Origin: Thermofilales archaeon
GTDB lineage: Archaea > Thermoproteota > Thermoprotei > Thermofilales > Thermofilaceae
Length of the DNA: 36,270 nucleotides
Assembly (NCBI GenBank): GCA_028275925.1
Contig: JAPWTS010000009.1
Coordinates: 1 to 36,270 of the forward strand
Reading direction: 5' to 3'
Notes under the pieces: model-generated
What the model saw: the letters and a program-made list of their open reading frames with translations, nothing else
What the model was told of the DNA's origin: nothing
Databases searched by the model: none
Shown: positions 30,572-36,270 of the stretch, piece after piece
Position numbering within the stretch: the first letter of the stretch is position 1
Layout: each line of letters begins with the position of its first letter
Position numbers and translations under genes: made by a program

Positions 30572-31525
30572 ATGCCTGAGATCGGGGCGTACAAGCCGGG
30601 AGACGAGGAGGCCGTCGTGCGGTCGTGGAACAAGCTCCTCAGGTACGATCCCGTGGACTTGAAGGTCTTCGAGCGCAAGGTTCTGCTGGACCCGAACTTC
30701 GAGGCCGAGGGGTTGAAGGTGGCGCGCGGCGAGGGGGGCGTTGAGGGCTTCGCGCTGTGCCTCGTGAGGAGGTACCCGCTCTTCTACCGGGGGCTGGAGG
30801 AGGAGCACGGGTGGATCACCGCGCTCGCCTTCGAGCCCCAGCGCCCCGAGGTGGGCGACAGGCTGGTGGAGGAGGCGCTCGCCTTCTTCAGGGCGAGGGG
30901 GAGGAGGATCGTGTGGTTCGCCACCTACACGCCCAACTACTTCTTCCCCGGCGTCGACCCCGACAGGTACGGGTGGCTGCTCCAGCTGCTCGAGCGGCAC
31001 GGATTCGAGAGGGTTTACGAGGCTTTGAGCATGGACGCCCAGCTGTGGCCCGACTACGCGCCCCCGCCCGAGGTGGAGGAGCTGGAGCGCAAGCTCGAGA
31101 GCGAGGGGGTGGAGGTCCGCCCGCTCGAAACCCGCGACATCTACCCCTTCCTCAAGTTCCTCGAGCGCAGCTTCCCCGCCGACTGGTACAGGCACGCGCT
31201 CGAGCTGCTGCAGAGCGGCTGCGAGAAGGGCCAGATCCTCGTGGCGGTGAAGGGCGGCGAGGTGCTGGGCTACTGCCAGTACTGGCACAGCGAGGACTAC
31301 AACTGGCACAGGCCGGGGGCGCACTTCGGCCCCTTCGGCGTCCGCGAGGACGCGAGGGGGAGGGGCATCGGCACGGTGCTCCTGGCGCGCTGCCTGTGGG
31401 AGATGAGGAAGAGAGGCATCCACAACGCGTTCGTCCTCTGGACGGACGAGCGGGCCGCGAGGCTCTACTCGCGCTTCGGCTTCAGGGTGACGCGCAGGTA
31501 CTACGTCATGAGGAGGAGGCTGTAG
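30572..31525 (+). CDS. Tandem-GNAT N-acetyltransferase family protein
   Basis: A 317-residue protein with two GNAT-like halves. The N-terminal half is weaker (FALCLVRRYPLFYRG, WITALAFEP). The C-terminal half has a full acetyl-CoA site: GPFGVREDARGRGIGTVLLARCLWEM at about 255-280, then ALFVLWTDERAARLYSRFGF-like HNAFVLWTDE and LYSRFGFRVT. Such enzymes move acetyl groups to amines of sugars, peptides or small molecules. The PIG-L gene begins 1 nt after the stop, so an acetyl-in/acetyl-out relation on one substrate is plausible. Another option is a mycothiol-synthase-like tandem GNAT, since mycothiol genes also pair tandem GNAT and PIG-L deacetylase. The other mycothiol genes are not seen, so that is only a thought. 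Confidence 0.75.
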   Translation: MPEIGAYKPGDEEAVVRSWNKLLRYDPVDLKVFERKVLLDPNFEAEGLKVARGEGGVEGFALCLVRRYPLFYRGLEEEHGWITALAFEPQRPEVGDRLVEEALAFFRARGRRIVWFATYTPNYFFPGVDPDRYGWLLQLLERHGFERVYEALSMDAQLWPDYAPPPEVEELERKLESEGVEVRPLETRDIYPFLKFLERSFPADWYRHALELLQSGCEKGQILVAVKGGEVLGYCQYWHSEDYNWHRPGAHFGPFGVREDARGRGIGTVLLARCLWEMRKRGIHNAFVLWTDERAARLYSRFGFRVTRRYYVMRRRL

Positions 31526-31526
31526 G

Positions 31527-32222
31527 GTGGCCGCGATGGTCAAGCTGATGGTCGTGGGCGCGCACGCGGGCGACGCCGAGGTCACGTGCGGCGGCCTCAT
31601 CGCGAAGCTCGCGCGGGCCGGCCACGAGGTCGTCATCGTCCACATGACGCTGGGGGAGAGGGGGCACCCGAAGCTCTCGGAGGAGGAGTACGCGGCCCAG
31701 AAGCGCAGGGAGGCTGAGGAGGCGGCGAGGATCCTGGGCGCCAAGCCGGTCTTCCTGCCCTACAGGGACGGGGAGCTGCCGGTGAGCGGCGAGGTGAAGT
31801 TCCGGCTCTGCGACCTGATCAGGGAGTACAGGCCCGAGATCCTGGTCACCCACTGGAGGGGCAGCATCCACAGGGACCACAGGAACACGTACAGGAACGT
31901 GGTGGACGCGCTCTTCTACGCGGCCCTGCCGGCCGTCAAGCGCGAGAAGCCGGCCCACCGGGTCCGCAGGGTTTTCTTCGCGGAAAACTGGGAGGACCCG
32001 CGCGGCTTCCGCCCCAACGTCTACGTGGACATCAGCGACGCGTTCGAGGTGTGGAGGGAGGCGGCGAGCGCTTACGCGTTCGCCAGGGGGGAGACCGGCT
32101 TCCCCTACATCGAGTACTACACCTGCCTCTTCAGGATCAGGGGGATCGAGTCGGGCTTCAAGTACGCTCAAGCGCTGATGGCCCCCAGCGAGCAGCTGAG
32201 GCAGGTGCTGAGGGAGCTCTAG
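31527..32222 (+). CDS. PIG-L-family (LmbE-like) N-deacetylase
   Basis: A 231-residue zinc-dependent deacetylase of the PIG-L/LmbE family. The first metal motif is normally AHPDDE and here reads GAHAGDAE (His13, Asp16, Glu18), which keeps the metal-binding residues but replaces Pro-Asp. The second motif, SIHRDHRNTYR, carries His115 and His118. Length is near the family norm of 220-270. Known substrates are GlcNAc-containing compounds: GlcNAc-PI, mycothiol and bacillithiol precursors, and diacetylchitobiose in Thermococcus. In the present context GlcNAc, GlcNAc-6-P or MurNAc-derived sugar is a reasonable guess. GTG 31527 or ATG 31536 may be the start. It is convergent with namZ, and their stop codons share the palindrome CTAG at 32219-32222. 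Confidence 0.85.
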   Translation: MAAMVKLMVVGAHAGDAEVTCGGLIAKLARAGHEVVIVHMTLGERGHPKLSEEEYAAQKRREAEEAARILGAKPVFLPYRDGELPVSGEVKFRLCDLIREYRPEILVTHWRGSIHRDHRNTYRNVVDALFYAALPAVKREKPAHRVRRVFFAENWEDPRGFRPNVYVDISDAFEVWREAASAYAFARGETGFPYIEYYTCLFRIRGIESGFKYAQALMAPSEQLRQVLREL

Positions 32223-33442
32223 CCGAGCGGCAGCGAGCGCGGCTCGTACAGCAGCACGCCTTTCTCCGCGGCCTTCTCCAGGTAGCGCCTCCGCTCCCTC
32301 CTCCAGCGCTCCTCCGCCCCCTCCACGTCGGCGCGGCCCTCGATGCACTCCCTAACCTCGCTCGTGCCGGCCAGGTAGTCGATCACGTACCTGCTCGCCC
32401 CCGTCGACCAGGCGGTGTAGTCCTTGACGTACTCGACCTCGCGCTCCGCCTCCCTCGTCAGCAGCTCGAACTCCCCGTACATCTCCCTGATCCTCCGCAG
32501 GATCCTGACGAACGCGGTGAAGGGCTTGAACGTGCTCCGGTCCACCACGTGCACGTAGACGCCGCTGACGAGCTGCCCCCTGTACTTGCTGGCGGTGGGG
32601 ACGAACTTCACTGGCCTGAACGCGGCGCCGGGGATCCCCTCCTCGTTGAGGGCGCGCGCCAGCTTCCTCGCTTTAACCCATGGGGCGCCGAACTGGAGGA
32701 AGGGTGAGGCGGTGCCGCGCCCCTCCGATAGGTTCGTGCCCTCGAGCATGCACGCGCCAGCGTACACTAGCGCTGTCTCGAGGTTCGGGATGTTCGGCGA
32801 CGTGGGGATCCAGGGGAGCCCCGTCTCGTCGAACCACATGCTGCGCCGCCACCCTTCGAGCTCGAGCACCCGCACCTCGCAGTTCAACCCCTCCACCCTC
32901 GAGTAGTAGAGGGCCAGCTCGCCGGGCGTCAGCGCGTACCTCGCCGGGATGCTCGCAACCCCCACGAAGGACCTGTACTCCGGCTTCAGCACCGGCCCCT
33001 CGGTGGCAACGCCGGTGAGCGGGTTCGGCCTGTCCAGCACGAGGAGCGGCACCCCCGCTTTCGCGCAAGCCCTCTCGACGTAGTACAGCGTAGAAACGTA
33101 GGTGTACCAGCGGAGGCCCAGATCCTGGACGTCGTAGACGACGAGGTCCAGCTTCTGCAGCTCCTCAACGGGCGGCTCGAGGTTTTCGCCGTAGAGGCTG
33201 TAAACCCTCACCCCGAACTCCCCGTCGAAGCCCGAGCGGACGAACTCGCCGGCGGCAGCGGCGCCCCACAGGCCGTGCTCGGGCGTGAAGACGACCTCGA
33301 CGCGCGCGTGCTCCCCAGCGACCTCGACGATGTGCTCCATCGACGAGTTGAAGCTGGTCTGGTTCGCGACGAGGCCGACCCGCCTCCCCCGCAGCGCGCG
33401 CGCCAGCTCCTCCCTCCTGTCCGCCCCCAAGCCGACCCTCAA
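32219..33442 (-). CDS. namZ: NamZ-type exo-beta-N-acetylmuramidase (DUF1343/YbbC family)
   Basis: A 407-residue DUF1343 protein. Conserved blocks appear in order: RVGLVANQTSFNSSMEH, VVFTPEHGLWG, a VRVYSLYG strand, DLVVYDVQDLGLRWYTYVST, LLVLDRPNPLTG and the following Gly-x-Val-Ala-Ser segment. SPNIPNLETALVYAGACMLEGTNLSEGRGT comes next. NamZ of Bacillus and Tannerella cleaves terminal MurNAc from the non-reducing end of peptidoglycan chains and is linked with MurQ in bacterial MurNAc recycling. The start is the TTG at 33442, overlapping the murQ stop (TTGA); the longer open frame upstream is antisense to murQ. No signal peptide is visible, so it would act inside the cell on imported fragments. 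It is the last gene of a three-gene operon. Confidence 0.88.
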   Translation of the reverse strand: MRVGLGADRREELARALRGRRVGLVANQTSFNSSMEHIVEVAGEHARVEVVFTPEHGLWGAAAAGEFVRSGFDGEFGVRVYSLYGENLEPPVEELQKLDLVVYDVQDLGLRWYTYVSTLYYVERACAKAGVPLLVLDRPNPLTGVATEGPVLKPEYRSFVGVASIPARYALTPGELALYYSRVEGLNCEVRVLELEGWRRSMWFDETGLPWIPTSPNIPNLETALVYAGACMLEGTNLSEGRGTASPFLQFGAPWVKARKLARALNEEGIPGAAFRPVKFVPTASKYRGQLVSGVYVHVVDRSTFKPFTAFVRILRRIREMYGEFELLTREAEREVEYVKDYTAWSTGASRYVIDYLAGTSEVRECIEGRADVEGAEERWRRERRRYLEKAAEKGVLLYEPRSLPLG

Positions 33443-34383
33443 CCCCTCCCACCCTTCAGCTTCTTCGCCAGCTCTATGGCCCTCGTCGGGATGTAGTTGG
33501 CCTGCTTGAGCAGCTCGACCGCCTCCCTGTAGCCGACGCCGGCCACCGCCATGACGATCGCGGCCGGCACGTCGTACCCGGCCTCCTCGAGGATCCGGGA
33601 GGCCTCCTCGTAGCTGACGCCTGCCTCCATCATGATTATCCTCTTCGCCCTCTCCCTCAGCTTCTGGCTGACGGGCTGGAGCGCGACCATCAGGTTCCCG
33701 TACACCCTCCCCAGCTTCACCATGACCGCCGTGCTCAGCATCGTCAAGACCATCTTCTGCGCCGTCCCCGCTTTCATCCTCGTCGAGCCCGTGATCACCT
33801 CCGGCCCCGTCTTCACCACCACCTTGATGTCTGCGTACTCGGTTGCGGGCGAGTTCTCGACGCACGTTATGATGGCCGTCTTCGCGCCCACGCTCTTCGC
33901 GTACCTCAAGGCCGAGACCACGTAGGGCGTCCGCCCGCTCGCGCTAATCCCGACCACCACGTCCTTCTCGCAGAGCCTCCTCGCCTTCAGCTCCCGCACC
34001 GCCATCTCCTCGTCGTCCTCGGCGCCCTCGATCGGCCTCACCATCGCCCCCGGGCCCCCCGCCACCAGCGCCTCCACCACCTCGGGCCCCACGTCGTACG
34101 TTGAGAGGAGCTCCGCCACGTCGATCGCAGCCAGCCTGCCGCTCGTCCCAGCGCCCACGTAGATCCAGCGGCCCCCGCTCCTCACCGCTTCGACGATCGC
34201 GTCGACGAGCTTCGCGATCTCCGGCAGAGCCTTCTCCACCGCGTAAGCCACCTTCTTGTCCTCCTCGTTGATCACCCTCAGTATCTCGATCGTATCCATC
34301 TCGCTGAGCCGCTCGCTGGCCGGGTTCCTCTGCTCCGTCTCGAGCTTCGAGAGGAGCTCGAAGACCGACCGCTCGCCCGTCAC
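33439..34383 (-). CDS. murQ: N-acetylmuramic acid 6-phosphate etherase
   Basis: A 314-residue MurQ. It removes the lactyl group from MurNAc-6-P to give GlcNAc-6-P and D-lactate. The family signature TEQRNPAS lies at 16-23. GAGTSGRLAAIDVAELLSTYDVGP contains the catalytic Glu91, and EGAEDDEEMAV contains Glu122. These match Glu83 and Glu114 of the E. coli enzyme, with the same 31-residue spacing. VVVGISASGRTPYVVSALRYAKS and GPEVITGSTRMKAGTAQK are also intact. Bacterial GuaB-like fusions are absent. The GTG start overlaps the kinase stop (GTGA). Archaeal genes of this type are unusual, since Archaea have no muramic acid. The protein is catabolic, so its presence implies a bacterial cell-wall substrate. 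Confidence 0.95.
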   Translation of the reverse strand: MTGERSVFELLSKLETEQRNPASERLSEMDTIEILRVINEEDKKVAYAVEKALPEIAKLVDAIVEAVRSGGRWIYVGAGTSGRLAAIDVAELLSTYDVGPEVVEALVAGGPGAMVRPIEGAEDDEEMAVRELKARRLCEKDVVVGISASGRTPYVVSALRYAKSVGAKTAIITCVENSPATEYADIKVVVKTGPEVITGSTRMKAGTAQKMVLTMLSTAVMVKLGRVYGNLMVALQPVSQKLRERAKRIIMMEAGVSYEEASRILEEAGYDVPAAIVMAVAGVGYREAVELLKQANYIPTRAIELAKKLKGGRG

Positions 34384-35348
34384 GGCGCCTCGGCGGTCGG
34401 CAGCGGAGGCGGTATTTCAACCTTCACCCTCTCCAGCTCCTCAGGCCCCAGCCCTTTCAGGGAGAGGTAGTGGAGGACACAGCCGGCCAGCGCGGGCGTC
34501 TCGCTCAAGCGGAACATCCTGCCCTTCGCCTCCACGAGCCTCTTCAGCGCCTCGGCCAGCGGCTTGCACCCGAGCAGGGCGCCGCCCGTCCCGTAGACGG
34601 TGGGAGGCTCCTCGAAGCCGAGCCGCCGCTCGACGGCCGACACCATCCGCTCGAGCTCCCGCGCAGCCTCCTCGATGACCCGCGAGGCCGCCTCGCACCC
34701 CAGCACCGCGGCCTCGCAGGCGAGCTTGGCCAGCTCGGCCGTCTTGCTCGGCGCCGCGTACTCCCTGTACAGCTTCCCCACCGCCTCCTCGACCGTCGAA
34801 GCTCCCAGCCGCCGGAGCAGCAGGTCCACGAGCTCGCCGCACTCCTCCCTCCCGTCGTAGCAGGCGAGGGTCCGCCGAACCAGCTCCCTCCCGATCCAGT
34901 AGGCGCTGCCCTCGTCGCCGAAGATGTAGCCCCAGCCGCCCGCCCTCGCGGCCCTACCCCTCCTCCGGCCGTAGGCGAAGGAGCCGGTCCCCGAGGAGAC
35001 GACGATCGCGTCCCTGCCGCGGGCGGCTGCCATGTACACGGCTTCGATGTCGGTGAGCAGCCAGACGCGCGCCCCCAGCTCTCTCTCGAGCAGAGCCTCC
35101 ACCTCCCCCCTGAAGGCCGAGACCCCGGCCAGGCTGAGCACGTAGCCGGCCGCGCGCCCCCCGCAGAGCTCCAGCGCGGGCCGCAGGAGGGCTCTGAGGT
35201 TCCTCAGGAAGCTCTCACGCCCCAGCGCCGCGTAGTTGAGGGGAGGGCCTGCGAACGACGCGTAAACCCTCGCCTCCCCGTCGAAGACGAGCGCCCTCGA
35301 GCCGCTGCCGCCCCCGTCCACTGCGATCAGCAGCTCCCCGCCGCCCAC
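34380..35348 (-). CDS. BadF/BadG-type sugar kinase (GlcNAc/MurNAc kinase-like)
   Basis: A 322-residue ASKHA-fold ATPase of the BadF/BadG/BcrA group, which contains N-acetylglucosamine kinase and MurK, the GlcNAc/MurNAc kinase. Phosphate-1 is LIAVDGGGSGSRALV, phosphate-2 is VVSSGTGSFAYGRR, and the signature GGWGYIFGDEGSAYWIG follows. The adenosine motif is VYGTGGALLGC at about 265-275. It is the first gene of the kinase-murQ-namZ operon, with a GTG start 25 nt from a TATA box shared with the divergent gene. Its place before murQ makes MurNAc the most likely substrate, so it would supply MurNAc-6-P without a phosphotransferase system. GlcNAc is the alternative. Cys-rich stretches are few, so it is not a benzoyl-CoA reductase activator. 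Confidence 0.88.
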   Translation of the reverse strand: MGGGELLIAVDGGGSGSRALVFDGEARVYASFAGPPLNYAALGRESFLRNLRALLRPALELCGGRAAGYVLSLAGVSAFRGEVEALLERELGARVWLLTDIEAVYMAAARGRDAIVVSSGTGSFAYGRRRGRAARAGGWGYIFGDEGSAYWIGRELVRRTLACYDGREECGELVDLLLRRLGASTVEEAVGKLYREYAAPSKTAELAKLACEAAVLGCEAASRVIEEAARELERMVSAVERRLGFEEPPTVYGTGGALLGCKPLAEALKRLVEAKGRMFRLSETPALAGCVLHYLSLKGLGPEELERVKVEIPPPLPTAEAP

Positions 35349-35367
35349 GCGGCTCGCGCGCGCTGCC

Positions 35368-35377
35368 GATTTATATC
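35368..35377. promoter_or_regulatory. Shared bidirectional TATA box of the MurNAc operon and the AmiE-like gene
   Basis: GATTTATATC is near-palindromic and centred on 35372.5, exactly midway between the minus-strand GTG at 35348 and the plus-strand GTG at 35397. Both genes would be leaderless. Confidence 0.65.
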
Positions 35378-35396
35378 GCTGACCCCCCTGCCGCCC

Positions 35397-36270
35397 GTGC
35401 TGCCGAGCGGGAAGCCGGAGGAGCTCGGCTTCGACCCCGAGAGGCTGGAGCTCGTCGACCGCCTCGTCCAGCGGCTCGTCGACGCGGGCTGCTTCCCCGG
35501 AGCCGTCCTGCTGGTGGCGAGGCGCGGCAGGATCGCGTACTTCAAGGCCTTCGGCTACGCGCAGCTCTACCCGGAGCGCCGGCCCATGACGTTAGAAACC
35601 GTGTTCGACCTCGCCAGCCTGACGAAGGTGGTGGCCACCACGCCCGTGATCCTGAGGCTCGCGGAAAAAGGCGAGCTGAGCTTGGACGACCCGGTCTCGC
35701 TTTACTTCCCAGCGTTCGGCGAGGGGCCGAAGAGGAAGGTGACGGTCTGGCACCTCCTCACCCACACCTCCGGCCTCCCCGCCTACGCCCCGCTCTACTC
35801 GCTCCTCGGGAGGAGGGAGGACGCGTACGGCTACATCGCGGGGCTCAACCTGGAGTACGAGCCGGGGACGAAGGTCGTGTACAGCGACCTCGGCTTCATC
35901 CTGCTGGGCAGGATCGCCGAGCTGGTCGCGGGGAAGCCGCTCGACGAGCTCGCGAGAGAGCTCGTGTTCGAGCCGCTGGGGATGAGGGATACAATGTTCA
36001 ACCCGCCGCCCGAGCTGAGGGAGAGGGCCGCGGCCACCGAGTACTGCAGGCTGAGGAAGCGGATCCTGAAGGGCGAGGTCCACGACGAGAACGCGTGGTT
36101 CATGGGCGGCGTCGCAGGGCACGCGGGCCTCTTCTCCACCGCCCGCGACCTCGCCCTCTACGCCCAAATGTGGCTGAACAAGGGTACATTCGGCGCGAGG
36201 GTGCTGAGCCCCGCTACGGTGGATCTCGCGACGCGGAACCACACCCAGGGACTTAACGAGTGCAGGGGCT
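35397..36270 (+). CDS. Serine beta-lactamase-fold hydrolase, AmiE-like (3' truncated by window edge)
   Basis: The visible 291 residues are the N-terminal part of a class C beta-lactamase/penicillin-binding-protein-like hydrolase. The catalytic Ser74 and Lys77 are in ASLTKVVATT. The second motif is YSD at 162-164, where beta-lactamases have YAN or YSN. HLLTHTSGLPAY and MRDTMFNPPPE are typical of the family. No signal peptide is seen. In Bacillus subtilis a protein of this fold, AmiE (YbbE), is the N-acetylmuramyl-L-alanine amidase encoded with murQ and namZ. Here it is divergent from the kinase-murQ-namZ operon and shares its promoter, which supports the same role. Esterase or D-aminopeptidase activity is also possible. 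The gene runs off the right edge. Confidence 0.82.
   Translation, partial: MLPSGKPEELGFDPERLELVDRLVQRLVDAGCFPGAVLLVARRGRIAYFKAFGYAQLYPERRPMTLETVFDLASLTKVVATTPVILRLAEKGELSLDDPVSLYFPAFGEGPKRKVTVWHLLTHTSGLPAYAPLYSLLGRREDAYGYIAGLNLEYEPGTKVVYSDLGFILLGRIAELVAGKPLDELARELVFEPLGMRDTMFNPPPELRERAAATEYCRLRKRILKGEVHDENAWFMGGVAGHAGLFSTARDLALYAQMWLNKGTFGARVLSPATVDLATRNHTQGLNECRG

Noticed and set aside
33439-34383. MurQ as part of pseudomurein or murein synthesis
   Set aside because: MurQ is a breakdown enzyme and no Mur ligase or MraY-like gene occurs in the window.
1-36270. CRISPR arrays, tRNA or rRNA genes, insertion sequences
   Set aside because: No spaced direct repeats, no cloverleaf with acceptor and T-arm, no rRNA-like block and no transposase frame were seen when reading both strands.

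Overview
The window looks like a GC-rich chromosome segment of a hyperthermophilic archaeon, most likely Thermoproteota of the Thermofilum/Thermoproteus type. The evidence is many leaderless genes with a TATA box about 26 nt before a GTG/ATG/TTG start, a two-subunit 2-oxoacid:ferredoxin oxidoreductase with fused gamma-alpha chain, a PaREP1-like protein, a fused MNT-HEPN protein and a V4R protein. The genus is an inference. No rRNA, tRNA, CRISPR array or intact insertion sequence was recognised.

Left part (1-6100): the end of a sugar nucleotidyltransferase, an acyl carrier protein (ACP), a V4R/ACT protein split by a frameshift, a degenerate copy of the luxE 5' end, the operon luxE-luxC-SDR dehydrogenase, and a convergent holo-ACP synthase. 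Together these form an acyl-activation and acyl-reduction set with its own ACP. That is unexpected in Archaea, which usually lack ACP. There is no luciferase, so the product is more likely an acyl, aldehyde or alcohol group for a lipid or surface glycan.

Middle part (6200-28300): a coiled-coil/PaREP1-like protein, an MNT-HEPN protein, a membrane-anchored family 2 glycosidase, a GlmS/GlmD-like sugar isomerase, a threonine-synthase-like PLP enzyme, a DUF1611 (DgcN-like) protein, a PRTase-like regulator, a polysaccharide-deacetylase-like protein and a ClC channel. A small-molecule catabolic block follows: Gfo/Idh dehydrogenase, nitrilase-family amidase, D-2-hydroxyacid dehydrogenase, TIM-barrel isomerase and an enolase-superfamily racemase. 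SucC/SucD-type acyl-CoA synthetase genes face the genes of a 2-oxoacid:ferredoxin oxidoreductase.

Right part (28500-36270): a 5-formyl-THF cyclo-ligase-like protein, a membrane coiled-coil protein, a small conserved protein, a GNAT-PIG-L pair, and a compact operon of BadF-type kinase, MurQ etherase and NamZ (DUF1343) muramidase. The operon shares one symmetric TATA box with a divergent serine beta-lactamase-fold gene resembling bacterial AmiE. Archaea have no MurNAc of their own, so this is best read as a bacterial peptidoglycan scavenging pathway. AmiE-like and NamZ enzymes would release MurNAc, the kinase would phosphorylate it, and MurQ would split it into GlcNAc-6-P and D-lactate. Other genes in the window could finish the job: PIG-L and the SIS isomerase/deaminase for the amino sugar, the D-2-hydroxyacid dehydrogenase for D-lactate, DUF1611 plus the enolase-superfamily racemase for D-glutamate, and oxidoreductase plus SucCD for ATP. 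Only the kinase-murQ-namZ-AmiE-like linkage is strong from the sequence. The wider pathway is inference.
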